From assembly GCF_003732425.1 (NCBI RefSeq), contig NZ_MOBX01000015.1:142303-206302 (forward strand): a stretch of 64,000 nucleotides of DNA, in the 5' to 3' direction. The translations under genes were made by a program, and so were the position numbers. The notes beneath the pieces were generated by a model. The model saw only the letters and a program-made list of their open reading frames with translations, was not told the origin of the DNA and made no database searches. The first letter of the stretch is position 1, and every line of letters starts with the position of its first letter. This DNA is from Pseudomonas fluorescens (GTDB lineage: Bacteria > Pseudomonadota > Gammaproteobacteria > Pseudomonadales > Pseudomonadaceae). Below are positions 43,457-52,426 of the stretch, piece by piece.

Positions 43457-45292
43457 TCAAGGGCGCTGTATCTGCTGCAGGTGACCATAAAGCTTGGCAT
43501 ACAGACCGCCGTCGGCAATCAATTGCTGATGATCGCCATCTTCGGCGACTTGGCCACCATCGAACACCAACACGCGATCGGCCTGTTTCACCGCCGACAG
43601 TCGGTGAGCAATGATCAGCGTGGTGCGGCCATTGAGGAAACGCGCCATGGCTTGATGCAGGTTGTACTCGGTGGCGGCGTCGAGGGCCGAGGTGGCTTCG
43701 TCGAGGATGACGACTTTCGGCTCGGCGAGAATCATCCGCGCGATGGCCAGACGTTGGCGTTGCCCGCCCGACAAGCGCACGCCGGAGCGGCCAACGATAC
43801 TGTCCAGACCATTGGGCAAAGCACGGATGGTCGCTTCGAGCTGAGCGATTCCCAAAGCCTGCCAGCAGGCTTCATCGCTGCGGGTGCGGCCCATGGTCAG
43901 GTTGGCGCGCACGGTGTCGTTGAACAGCGCCGGGTGCTGCAACACCACCGCGACGTTTTCGCGAACCGTTTCCAGGCCGATGTCCTGCTGGGTCGAACCG
44001 CCGAAACGGATGGTGCCGGACAGTGGCGTATACAGCCCGAGCAGCAATTGCACGAGGGTACTTTTGCCGCCGCCACTGGCGCCGACAATCGCGACTTTTT
44101 CACCGGGAGCAATCGACAGATTCAGCTGATCCAGCACCAGTTCATCGCCGTAGCCGAAGCTCAGGCCCTGCACCTGAATACCAACGGTGTCACGACCCTT
44201 GAACGGATCGACACCGCCGGGATATTGCGGCTCATCGGCACGCGCCAGCAGTTCATTGATCCGCGCCAGCGCGCCGCCCGCCGCGTAATAGGCGTATTGC
44301 AGATTGAGCAGTTGTTCGACCGGGCCGATCATGAACCACAGGTAACTGAACACCGCGAGCATCTGGCCGATCGACAGGTCGGAGAACAACACCGTGAGCA
44401 TCGCCGCCGCACGGAAGATATCGATGCCGAACTGAAACAGCAAACCGCTGGCACGGTTGGAGGCGTCGGTTTTCCACTGCGAATTGACCGCGTAATTGCG
44501 CACTTCCTGCGCACGTAAACCGAGCCGCCCGAGGAAGAAGCCCTGACGGTTGCCGGCACGGATTTCCTGAATCGCATCGAGGGTTTCGCTCAACGCCTGG
44601 GTGAAGCGCGAGGTGCTGTCGTTCTCGAGTTTCTTCAGGTGTTTGACGCGCTTGCCCAACTGCACCGTGGCGTAGATCACCAGCGGGTTGAACAGCAGAA
44701 TCAGCAGCGCCAGTTTCCAGTGCATCCACATCAGGATGCTCGCGGTGCCGACCAGCGTCAGCATCGCCACCAGAAAGCGGCTGAGGGTTTCGCCGACGAA
44801 TTTGTCGAGGGTATCCAGATCGGTGACCAGGTGCGTGGTCACTGTGCCGCTACCGAGGCTTTCGTATTCACCGAGGGAAATCCGCTTGAGCCGCTCGATC
44901 AGGCGCACGCGGATGCGGTAGACGATGTCTTTGGCCAGCCGCGCAAACAGTCGCGACTGCAACACACCAAAGCACAGCGAGCTGCAACGCAGGGTAAGGG
45001 TCACCAGCAGCATCAGGCCGATATAGCCGGCTGCTTGCTGCCACATCGTCGGCAGCACATGGTTCATGACTTTCAGTGCCGCATCGCCGTGGCCGAGCAG
45101 GACTTCGTCCACCAGCAGCGGCAACAGCAATGGAATCGGCACACTGCACAACGTCGCCAGCACGGCCACGCCATTGGCGATCCACAGGGATTTTTTGTGA
45201 GTCAGTGCCAGGCGCCGGACTTCTGCCCAGCTCAGCCGGTCGACACGCTTTACGGCTGGCGTGTCATCGGCCCGGTCAGACACAGGCCGCAC
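43457..45292 (-). CDS. ABC exporter, fused permease-ATPase
   Basis: A 611-residue half-transporter. Six membrane helices (~30-330) and an ATPase domain with Walker A AIVGASGGGKSTLVQLL, signature VRLSGGQRQRLAIAR and Walker B VVILDEATSALD. It resembles MsbA-like multidrug/lipid exporters; substrate unknown. The start is a GTG at 45292 that overlaps the DsbA-like gene by 17 bp, or a second GTG at 45283 (MSDRADDT). Third gene of the trhO operon. Confidence 0.92.
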   Translation of the reverse strand: MRPVSDRADDTPAVKRVDRLSWAEVRRLALTHKKSLWIANGVAVLATLCSVPIPLLLPLLVDEVLLGHGDAALKVMNHVLPTMWQQAAGYIGLMLLVTLTLRCSSLCFGVLQSRLFARLAKDIVYRIRVRLIERLKRISLGEYESLGSGTVTTHLVTDLDTLDKFVGETLSRFLVAMLTLVGTASILMWMHWKLALLILLFNPLVIYATVQLGKRVKHLKKLENDSTSRFTQALSETLDAIQEIRAGNRQGFFLGRLGLRAQEVRNYAVNSQWKTDASNRASGLLFQFGIDIFRAAAMLTVLFSDLSIGQMLAVFSYLWFMIGPVEQLLNLQYAYYAAGGALARINELLARADEPQYPGGVDPFKGRDTVGIQVQGLSFGYGDELVLDQLNLSIAPGEKVAIVGASGGGKSTLVQLLLGLYTPLSGTIRFGGSTQQDIGLETVRENVAVVLQHPALFNDTVRANLTMGRTRSDEACWQALGIAQLEATIRALPNGLDSIVGRSGVRLSGGQRQRLAIARMILAEPKVVILDEATSALDAATEYNLHQAMARFLNGRTTLIIAHRLSAVKQADRVLVFDGGQVAEDGDHQQLIADGGLYAKLYGHLQQIQRP

Positions 45293-45911
45293 GCTCCAGC
45301 CAGCGGCCGAGCAAGGGCGACAGCTCGCTGAGCGGTTGATAACCGTTGGTCAGCAGCGCCAGTTGACCGTTGCGTTCGGCGAGCAGGGTCGGAAAACCGG
45401 CGATGCCCAGATCCTGCACCCAACTGAAATCGGCCTGAGTCGCTTTGTGCTGGTCGGCATGATCGAACAACGCAGCGAATTCGATACGCGGCACGCCGGC
45501 CTGTTCCGCCAGTTCGACCAAAACACTGGCCTGGGTGACATCGCGACCTTCAACGTAAAACGCTTGCTGGATCAGCCCGACCAGTTTCCATGCGCAATCC
45601 GGTGCCAGACTGCGCGCGGTAACGATCGCACGGCAGGCCGGCTCAGTGTCGTAGACAAAACCGTCAGGCAACGCACCTTCAAACTTGAACGGTTGGCCGG
45701 TGGCCTCGGTGACCGCTTGCCAGTGTTCAAGAATGTAGCGACGCGTAGTCGGCTCCAGCGCCGAGCCGCTGCCGGTGCGCAAACCACCGACCACCAGATG
45801 CAACTCCACCCCGGCTGCTTGCGCCTGCTCGACCAATGCCTTGGCCACCGGAGCAAAACCCCAGCACCACGAACACATCGGATCCATCACATAGAGCAGG
45901 CGCGCAGACAT
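45276..45911 (-). CDS. DsbA-family thioredoxin-fold oxidoreductase (FrnE-like)
   Basis: A 211-residue protein from the ATG at 45911. The thioredoxin-fold active site is CSWC in MDPMCSWCWGFAP near the N-terminus, with no signal peptide, so it is cytosolic. A helical insert and cis-Pro region (GIAGFPTLLAE) follow. It is of the 2-hydroxychromene isomerase/FrnE branch rather than periplasmic DsbA. It starts 2 bp after trhO and overlaps the ABC gene. Confidence 0.88.
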   Translation of the reverse strand: MSARLLYVMDPMCSWCWGFAPVAKALVEQAQAAGVELHLVVGGLRTGSGSALEPTTRRYILEHWQAVTEATGQPFKFEGALPDGFVYDTEPACRAIVTARSLAPDCAWKLVGLIQQAFYVEGRDVTQASVLVELAEQAGVPRIEFAALFDHADQHKATQADFSWVQDLGIAGFPTLLAERNGQLALLTNGYQPLSELSPLLGRWLERAACV

Positions 45912-45913
45912 GG

Positions 45914-46855
45914 TTAAGCCTCGGTGGATGCTTGCTTGTAGTTGTAGCCGATCGGGTGCGGCTGGTTGCGCGCCTTGGCCAGTTCGATCTGCTTCTGCCG
46001 ATCGATGGCGCTGCGGCGGGTTTTTTCGCTCAGTGTGTCCCAGCAATGCGGGCAGCTGATGCCGGCCACGTAATGCTCGGAAGCGCGATCTTCAACGCTG
46101 ACCGGTGTGCGGCAGGCATGACATTGATCGTAGTCGCCTTCGCTGAGGTCGTGACGCACGGTCACGCGGTTGTCGAACACGAAGCAGTCGCCCTGCCACT
46201 TGGTTTCTTCCTGCGGCACCTCTTCGAGGTACTTCAGAATGCCACCCTTAAGGTGGTAGACCTCTTCGAACCCTTCGCCGAGCATGTAGCTCGAGGCTTT
46301 CTCGCAACGAATGCCACCGGTGCAGAACATCGCGACCTTCTTGTGCACGGCCGGATCGAAGTGTTCTTTGATGTAGTCGGGAAACTCGCGAAAACTGGTG
46401 GTTTTCGGATCAATGGCGCCTTCGAAGGTGCCGATCGACACTTCGTAATCGTTGCGCGTGTCGATCAACAGCACTTCCGGGTCGCTGATCAACGCGTTCC
46501 AGTCTTGCGGATCAACATAGGTGCCGACCTTTTTGTTCGGGTCGACGCCTTCGACACCGAGGGTGACGATCTCTTTTTTCAGTTTGACTTTGGTGCGATA
46601 GAACGGCTGCTCGTCGCAATACGATTCCTTGTGGTCGATGTCGACCATGCGCGGATCGTTCTTGAGCCACGCGAGCAGGCCGTCGATGCCTTCGCGGGTG
46701 CCGGACACCGTGCCGTTGATGCCTTCTTCGGCAATCAGCAGGGTGCCTTTGATCTGATTGTCGACCATCGCTTGCAGCAGCGGCTCGCGCAGGTCAACGT
46801 AATCTTCGAGGGTGACGAACTTATACAGTGCCGCCACGACAATCGGTTGTGTCAT
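45914..46855 (-). CDS. trhO: TrhO, tRNA uridine-34 hydroxylase (rhodanese domain)
   Basis: A 313-residue YceA/TrhO protein: N-terminal UPF0176 domain (KGTLLIAEEGINGTVSGT) and a rhodanese domain with catalytic Cys in MFCTGGIRCEKAS. The C-terminal Cys pairs (CHACRTP, CPHCW) may bind a metal. It makes 5-hydroxyuridine at the wobble base with oxygen. GGAG lies 8 bp before the ATG. First gene of a three-gene operon. Confidence 0.95.
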   Translation of the reverse strand: MTQPIVVAALYKFVTLEDYVDLREPLLQAMVDNQIKGTLLIAEEGINGTVSGTREGIDGLLAWLKNDPRMVDIDHKESYCDEQPFYRTKVKLKKEIVTLGVEGVDPNKKVGTYVDPQDWNALISDPEVLLIDTRNDYEVSIGTFEGAIDPKTTSFREFPDYIKEHFDPAVHKKVAMFCTGGIRCEKASSYMLGEGFEEVYHLKGGILKYLEEVPQEETKWQGDCFVFDNRVTVRHDLSEGDYDQCHACRTPVSVEDRASEHYVAGISCPHCWDTLSEKTRRSAIDRQKQIELAKARNQPHPIGYNYKQASTEA

Positions 46856-46901
46856 GGGTATTTCTCCAGGTGGCTACCCTCGCAAAGGGTGAACCGGATT
46901 C

Positions 46902-46932
46902 AAAAAAAAACGCGCCGGGTGAGCGGCGCGTT
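46902..46932 (-). terminator. Terminator downstream of bolA
   Basis: AACGCGCCG/CGGCGCGTT stem, 6-base loop, followed by nine T on the minus strand. It ends the DUF2059-bolA transcript before trhO. Confidence 0.88.
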
Positions 46933-46978
46933 GCGGATTCTAGCAAAAACACAGCGGTTTTAGGATCTGTCGAAACCC

Positions 46979-47080
46979 TGTGGCGAGGGAGCTTGCTCCC
47001 GCTCGGCTGCGAAGCAGTCGCAAAACTCGCATCTTGGGAGTGCTGCGCACTCCAGCGGGAGCAAGCTCCCTCGCCACAGC
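46979..47080. repeat. REP pair (REPIN), family C
   Basis: TGTGGCGAGGGAGCTTGCTC and its inverse, with an inner inverted CTGCGAAGCAG/CTGCGCA-type segment, between bolA and its terminator. Same family as the copy at 54.1 kb. Confidence 0.92.
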
Positions 47081-47094
47081 AGCCCTCGCAATCC

Positions 47095-47394
47095 TCAGTG
47101 TTTGCTACCGCCGGCACAGGTCGGCGATGCCGGGGCGGCGCCAATCTCTGCCCATTCCTGCGGGGTGTAGGTGTGCAGCGCCAACGCATGGAACTCGCCC
47201 ATCAGCTCACCGAGCGTGCCGTAGACTTTCTGGTGGCGCTTGACCCGGTTCAGGCCGTCGAACTGCGCGCTGACCACCACTGCCTTGAAGTGCGTCTGTA
47301 ACCCGCGACTGTGCATGTGGCTTTCGTCCAGCACTTGCAGGTGCTCAGGCTGAAGCAGGGCCAGCGTCGATTCGATGCGTTGTTGCATGGTCAT
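47095..47394 (-). CDS. bolA: BolA-family protein
   Basis: A 99-residue protein with the BolA core: HLQVLDESHMHSRG, HFKAVVVSAQFDGL, RVKRHQKVYGTLGELM and HALALHTYTP. BolA proteins pair with monothiol glutaredoxins through the conserved His/Cys to handle Fe-S clusters, and act in stress morphology. Starts at an ATG at 47394 behind GGAG; an ATG at 47388 is also possible. Confidence 0.93.
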   Translation of the reverse strand: MTMQQRIESTLALLQPEHLQVLDESHMHSRGLQTHFKAVVVSAQFDGLNRVKRHQKVYGTLGELMGEFHALALHTYTPQEWAEIGAAPASPTCAGGSKH

Positions 47395-47406
47395 CACGAA
47401 CTCCGC

Positions 47407-47928
47407 TTACGGCTTTTTCTTGGCCGGGGCAGCGCCTTTCGGTGCCAACTCGTTGGTCATGTCTTCCAGCAGCTTGTTGACTACTGGTACGGCGCTTTCC
47501 AGTTTGGCTTGGGTCATCTGGGCCGATTGCTGGGTCAGCTGCGGCATTTTCTCGAGGACTTTCTTGCCCAGTGGCGACTGGTAGAACGCAACAAGGTCTT
47601 TCAGCTCGGATTCGCTGAAGTTGCTGGTGTAGAGCTTGACCATGTCAGGCTTGAGCTTGTTCCAGCCGATGGCCTGATCCAGTGCGGCGTTGGCCTTGGC
47701 CTGGTAGGTTTCCAGTACGGCTTTCTTGGCTTCCGGGGCTTTGGTCTGTTCAAAACGCTGAGCGAACATTTGCTGCACTTGCATGTACACCGGAGTGCCC
47801 AGCTTGTCAGCGTGCGCCAGGGTCAGGAAAGCTTCAGCACTGGCGTTGTGGCTGGCGGTATCGGCAAGCACCTGGCCGCTGGCGCAAACCAGTGCAACCG
47901 CGGTGCAGATGGCACGAAGACGAGTCAT
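47407..47928 (-). CDS. Periplasmic DUF2059 protein
   Basis: A 173-residue protein with an N-terminal signal peptide (MTRLRAICTAVALVCASG, cleavage near VLA-D). The DUF2059 helical core has LYTSNFSESELKDLVAFYQ and SPLGKKVLEKMP. Ends in a Lys/Pro-rich tail. Function unknown. 12 bp upstream of bolA, thus co-transcribed. Confidence 0.9.
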   Translation of the reverse strand: MTRLRAICTAVALVCASGQVLADTASHNASAEAFLTLAHADKLGTPVYMQVQQMFAQRFEQTKAPEAKKAVLETYQAKANAALDQAIGWNKLKPDMVKLYTSNFSESELKDLVAFYQSPLGKKVLEKMPQLTQQSAQMTQAKLESAVPVVNKLLEDMTNELAPKGAAPAKKKP

Positions 47929-47952
47929 CGAGTTTCCTTTTCAGCTAGGCGA

Positions 47953-48042
47953 GGTAAAACCCCAAGGGCGACCATTCTGCGCCTAAAAAACCTCGTGGCT
48001 CAACCCCCGAGCCTTGCCGTGCTTGATTGGCGGGGTTTTACC
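47953..48042. repeat. 11-bp inverted repeat between DUF2059 gene and fumC
   Basis: GGTAAAACCCC at 47953-47963 and GGGGTTTTACC at 48032-48042 are perfect inverse copies 68 bp apart in the divergent intergenic region. Confidence 0.4.
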
Positions 48043-48121
48043 AGTCAACAATCGGATCGATGGAACCACCTGGGCCTGACCGGGCCTAAACTGCGCAAAC
48101 AGACCAACAGGAGTGTGCACG

Positions 48122-49516
48122 ATGAGCCGTATCGAAACCGACAGCCTGGGCCAGATCGAAGTCCCGGACGACGCCTACTGGGGTGCTCAGACGCAACGCT
48201 CGCTGATCAACTTCGCCATTGGTCAGGAACGCATGCCGCTGCCGGTCCTGCATGCTCTGGCCCTGATCAAGAAAGCCGCCGCCCGCGTCAACGACCGCAA
48301 CGGCGATCTGCCCGCCGACATTGCCCGCCTGATCGAACAGGCGGCCGACGAAGTCCTCGACGGCCAGCACGACGACCAGTTTCCGCTGGTGGTCTGGCAG
48401 ACCGGCAGCGGCACCCAGAGCAACATGAACGTCAACGAGGTGATCGCCGGTCGCGCCAACGAACTGGCCGGCAACCCGCGCGGTGGCAAGACGCCGGTGC
48501 ACCCGAACGATCACGTCAACCGCTCGCAAAGTTCCAACGACTGCTTCCCGACCGCCATGAGCATTGCCACCGCCCAGGCCGTGCAGGAACAACTGCTGCC
48601 GGCGATTGCCGAGCTGTCCGGTGGTCTCGCCGAACTGGCGGCGCGGCACATGAAACTGGTGAAGACCGGTCGTACGCACATGATGGATGCGACACCGATC
48701 ACCTTTGGCCAGGAGCTGTCGGGTTTTATCGCGCAGCTGGATTACGCCGAGCGCGCAATCCGCGCCGCGCTGCCAGCCGTGTGTGAACTGGCCCAGGGCG
48801 GTACCGCAGTCGGCACCGGGTTGAATTCGCCGCACGGTTTTGGCGAGGCGATTGCCGCCGAACTGGCGGCGTTGTCCGGCCTGCCTTTCGTCACCGCACC
48901 GAACAAGTTTGCTGCCCTCGCCGGCCACGAACCGTTGACCAGCCTGTCCGGCGCGTTGAAAACCCTCGCCGTGGCACTGATGAAAATCGCCAACGATCTG
49001 CGTCTGCTCGGCTCCGGCCCACGCGCAGGGTTTGCCGAAGTGCGGCTGCCGGCGAATGAGCCGGGCAGCTCGATCATGCCGGGCAAGGTCAACCCGACCC
49101 AGTGCGAAGCGCTGTCGATGCTCGCCTGTCAGGTACTGGGCAACGACGTGACCATCGGCATCGCCGCCAGTCAGGGCCACTTGCAGTTGAACGTGTTCAA
49201 ACCAGTGATCATCCACAACCTGCTGCAATCGATCCGCCTGCTTGCCGACGGCTGCAGCAACTTCCAGCAGCACTGCATCGCCGGGCTGGAGCCGGACGCC
49301 GAGGTCATGGCCCGACATCTGGAACGCGGGCTGATGCTGGTGACAGCGCTAAACCCGCACATCGGTTATGACAAGTCGGCGGAGATCGCCAAGAAGGCTT
49401 ACAGCGAAGGGCTGACGTTGCGTGAGGCGGCGTTGGCGCTGGGCTATCTGACCGATGAAGAGTTTGATGCGTGGGTGCGGCCGGAGAACATGATCGAGGC
49501 TGGCGCCAAGGGTTAA
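48122..49516 (+). CDS. fumC: Class II fumarate hydratase
   Basis: A 464-residue protein of the fumarase/aspartase superfamily, start at the ATG at 48122 behind AGGAG. Signature GSSIMPGKVNPTQCE, TGSGTQSNMNVNEV, and the catalytic His region KTGRTHMMDATPITFGQE. Oxygen-stable and iron-free; interconverts fumarate and malate. The neighbourhood (bolA, trhO, ABC, rbdA) fits fumC2 of P. aeruginosa. Confidence 0.96.
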   Translation: MSRIETDSLGQIEVPDDAYWGAQTQRSLINFAIGQERMPLPVLHALALIKKAAARVNDRNGDLPADIARLIEQAADEVLDGQHDDQFPLVVWQTGSGTQSNMNVNEVIAGRANELAGNPRGGKTPVHPNDHVNRSQSSNDCFPTAMSIATAQAVQEQLLPAIAELSGGLAELAARHMKLVKTGRTHMMDATPITFGQELSGFIAQLDYAERAIRAALPAVCELAQGGTAVGTGLNSPHGFGEAIAAELAALSGLPFVTAPNKFAALAGHEPLTSLSGALKTLAVALMKIANDLRLLGSGPRAGFAEVRLPANEPGSSIMPGKVNPTQCEALSMLACQVLGNDVTIGIAASQGHLQLNVFKPVIIHNLLQSIRLLADGCSNFQQHCIAGLEPDAEVMARHLERGLMLVTALNPHIGYDKSAEIAKKAYSEGLTLREAALALGYLTDEEFDAWVRPENMIEAGAKG

Positions 49517-49541
49517 GATTTGCAGCGTCTGGAGGTCAGTC

Positions 49542-49625
49542 TTCGCGAGCAGGCTCGCTCCCACAGTGGACCGCATTCTCATGTTGGAAATGCGTTCAAA
49601 TGTGGGAGCGAGCCTGCTCGCGAAT
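49542..49625. repeat. REP pair (REPIN), family A
   Basis: TTCGCGAGCAGGCTCGCTCC and its inverse flank ~40 bp between convergent fumC and the EamA gene. Confidence 0.92.
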
Positions 49626-49639
49626 GGGGCCAACGCAGT

Positions 49640-50599
49640 TTAACTTTCGGCCATCTTCATCCGCCGCGCCTTGAGCCCGGCAATCAACGACGGCCCCAAC
49701 GCCACCAGCGCCGACCCCAGCACCACCAGCACCGCCCCGCCATAACCCAACCCGTTGATTTGCTCGGCGTGCACGTACTCAGGCCAGATCCGCGCCGCAA
49801 TCGCCACCGCAGCAAACGTCACCAACGGCGTTATCGCCAAAGTCGCACTGACCCGCGACGCCTCCCAATGCGCCAGCGCTTCAGCGAACGCGCCATAGGC
49901 AATCAGCGTGTTCATGCAGCACGCCAACAATAGCCAACCCTGCAACGGACTCAGATCCAGCGCTTCGAGCGGATGCACCCACGGCGTCAGCAACAGTGCG
50001 CAGAACAGATAGATCACCATCATCACCTGCAACGAATTCCACACCGTCAGCAACTGCTTCTGGCCCAACGCATAGAAGGTCCACACCGTTGACGCCAACA
50101 GCACCAGCAATACGCCGGCGGTGTAATCCGACAATGACGTCAGCAACTCTGCCAGTCGCTGATTGAAGAACAGCACAAAGCCGATCAACAACACCGCCAG
50201 CCCAATCCCCTGACCAATACTGAAGCGCTCCTTGAACACGAACAGACTGGCGATCAGCAACATGATCGGGCCCATCTGCACCACCAATTGCGCCGTGCCG
50301 GGGCTGAGCAGATTGAGCCCCATCAGGTACAAAACATAGTTGCCGACCAGCCCAAGTACCGCCATCAACACCAGCCAACCGCCCTTGGGACCCAGTACTT
50401 TGCGGCTGGGCAGGCGCTTTACTGCCGCCAGATAGATGAACAGACAGCCGCCGGAAACCAGCAGACGAAACCAGGTCACGGTGACCGGGTCCATCACCAG
50501 CAACACTTGTTTGAGCTTGATCGGCAGGATGCCCCAGAGAAAAGCAGTCAGCAGCGCGAGGAACAGACCGTAGACCCAGCGACCGGATGAAATGTGCAT
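49640..50599 (-). CDS. EamA-family (DMT) transporter
   Basis: A 319-residue protein with ten membrane helices in two EamA repeats: LFLALLTAFLWGILPI opens the first, GVLLVLLASTVWTFYALGQK the second. Such proteins export metabolites or amino acids; related genes are annotated RarD-like. Start set at MHISSGRW (50599); an upstream ATG at 50623 is also open. It stands alone between a REPIN and a divergent gene. Confidence 0.88.
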   Translation of the reverse strand: MHISSGRWVYGLFLALLTAFLWGILPIKLKQVLLVMDPVTVTWFRLLVSGGCLFIYLAAVKRLPSRKVLGPKGGWLVLMAVLGLVGNYVLYLMGLNLLSPGTAQLVVQMGPIMLLIASLFVFKERFSIGQGIGLAVLLIGFVLFFNQRLAELLTSLSDYTAGVLLVLLASTVWTFYALGQKQLLTVWNSLQVMMVIYLFCALLLTPWVHPLEALDLSPLQGWLLLACCMNTLIAYGAFAEALAHWEASRVSATLAITPLVTFAAVAIAARIWPEYVHAEQINGLGYGGAVLVVLGSALVALGPSLIAGLKARRMKMAES

Positions 50600-50807
50600 G
50601 GAAACCCCAAAGCCTGCTGACAAGAGCGCTCATTCTAGGCGCGCCGCCGGGCGCAACACAGGGACAGTTAGGGCCAGGCCGCGAATGAAACTGTGCAGGT
50701 CGCAGCATTAAATTGACACCGCGCCGTTGATCGGCCGGGCAGGCGCGCCAAGTGCTTCAGGCATAAGCTCATTGGATCCCTTCCAGGATTAGCCAAGGAG
50801 ACCCATC

Positions 50808-51002
50808 ATGTTAGCAATGCGCGCCCAGGACAGCGCCCCCGCCACGCGCTTTCGCAGCGACCGAGTGTGCCGGGTCAATGGCCAACTGTTTTTCAGCACT
50901 CGGGAAAATACCCTTGAAGGGCCGTTTGAGAATGCCGAGAAAGCTGAGCAGGAAATAAAAGCTTACATCGCGCGGATGCAGCTACAGGATTCCAACCGGT
51001 AG
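50808..51002 (+). CDS. Small DUF6316-type protein
   Basis: A 64-residue protein with the pattern RFRSDRVCRVNGQLFFSTRE followed by EGPFENAEKAEQEIKAYI, typical of a small pseudomonad family of unknown function. Strong AAGGAG 7-8 bp before the ATG. No signal peptide. REPIN immediately downstream. Confidence 0.8.
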   Translation: MLAMRAQDSAPATRFRSDRVCRVNGQLFFSTRENTLEGPFENAEKAEQEIKAYIARMQLQDSNR

Positions 51003-51016
51003 ACCCGGTCGATCCC

Positions 51017-51106
51017 TTCGCGAGCAGGCTCGCTCCCACAGTATTTGGGGGAACATGGAAAATATCTGCACCCTAAACCCATGTGGGAGCGAGCCTGCTC
51101 GCGAAA
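51017..51106. repeat. REP pair (REPIN), family A
   Basis: TTCGCGAGCAGGCTCGCTCC and its inverse flank ~45 bp between the DUF6316-type gene and the thiolase gene. Confidence 0.92.
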
Positions 51107-51139
51107 GCGGTAGATCAATCAACACATTTTTTTCAGCGT

Positions 51140-52324
51140 TTAGCGCACCGCTTCAAACAACCCCGTCGCGCCCATCCCCCCGCCCACACACATGGTGACG
51201 ATGCCGTAGCGCAAATTACGCCGCTGCAACTCACGCACCAGATGCCCGACCTGCCGCGATCCGGTCATGCCGAACGGGTGACCAATGGAAATCGAGCCGC
51301 CATTGACGTTGTATTTCTCGTTATCGATCTCCAGCCGGTCACGGCTGTACAGGCACTGCGAAGCGAACGCCTCGTTCAGCTCCCACAAATCAATATCCGC
51401 CACCTGCAAACCCTTGGCCTTGAGCAGTTTCGGCACCGAGAACACCGGGCCGATGCCCATTTCGTCCGGCTCGCATCCGGCCACGGTGAAACCGCGGAAA
51501 AATGCTTTCGGCTTGAGGCCCAGTTGCAACGCCTTCTCCAGGCTCATCACCAGCGTCATCGAGGCACCGTCCGACAGCTGCGACGAGTTGCCCGCCGTCA
51601 CCGAACCATCCTCGGCGAACACCGGTTTCAACCCGGCAAGGCTTTCATAGGTGGTGTCCGGGCGGTTGCAGTCGTCGCGATCAACCACACCGTCGAGAAT
51701 CTGCACTGCACCGGTGTTTTTGTCCTCGACGCGATACTTCACCGTCATCGGCACGATTTCATCGTTGAACAGCCCCGCCGCCTGAGCTTGCGCGGTGCGG
51801 ATCTGACTTTGCAGCGAATAGCGATCCTGCGCTTCACGGCTGACGCCATAACGCCGCGCGACCACTTCGGCGGTCTGGCCCATCGTGTAATAGATGCCCG
51901 GCGTCTGCTGTTTCAGCAGCGGGTTGATCAGGTGATCGGTGTTGACGCTTTTCATCGTCAGGCTGATCGACTCGACGCCACCGGCAACGATGATGTCACT
52001 GCAACCCGAGGCGATCTGGTTGGCGGCAATGGCGATTGCCTGCAAGCCCGACGAGCAGAAACGGTTGAGGGTCATGCCGGCGGTGCCGGTGCCCAGACGC
52101 GAGAGCACCGCAACGTTACGGCCGATGTTGTAGCCCTGCGCGCCTTCGTTGGAGCCGGCGCCGACGATGCAGTCCTCGACGCTGGCCGGGTCGATGTCAT
52201 TTCGCTCGAGCAGCGCGTTGACGCAATGGGCCGCCATGTCATCGGGACGGGTCTGGTTGAACTTGCCGCGAAAGGATTTGGCCAGGCCAGTCCGGACGCT
52301 GTCGACGATCACCACTTCACGCAT
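51140..52324 (-). CDS. Acetyl-CoA C-acyltransferase (thiolase)
   Basis: A 394-residue thiolase starting at the ATG at 52324 (MREVVIVDSVRTGLAKS). Acyl-accepting Cys in LNRFCSSGLQAIA, His in GGSISIGHPFGMTGSR, and the base Cys in TMCVGGGMGA. Full family length. Probably beta-oxidation or degradation of a side chain; the partner genes are not in the window. Confidence 0.94.
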   Translation of the reverse strand: MREVVIVDSVRTGLAKSFRGKFNQTRPDDMAAHCVNALLERNDIDPASVEDCIVGAGSNEGAQGYNIGRNVAVLSRLGTGTAGMTLNRFCSSGLQAIAIAANQIASGCSDIIVAGGVESISLTMKSVNTDHLINPLLKQQTPGIYYTMGQTAEVVARRYGVSREAQDRYSLQSQIRTAQAQAAGLFNDEIVPMTVKYRVEDKNTGAVQILDGVVDRDDCNRPDTTYESLAGLKPVFAEDGSVTAGNSSQLSDGASMTLVMSLEKALQLGLKPKAFFRGFTVAGCEPDEMGIGPVFSVPKLLKAKGLQVADIDLWELNEAFASQCLYSRDRLEIDNEKYNVNGGSISIGHPFGMTGSRQVGHLVRELQRRNLRYGIVTMCVGGGMGATGLFEAVR

Positions 52325-52426
52325 GGCATACCTCATTGTTGTGGTCAGTTGAGAGTGAACCGAGCATAAGTCCACCGCATCAACCACCGCGACAATCATT
52401 CACCCCGCGTATGCGTGTCCATCGGT

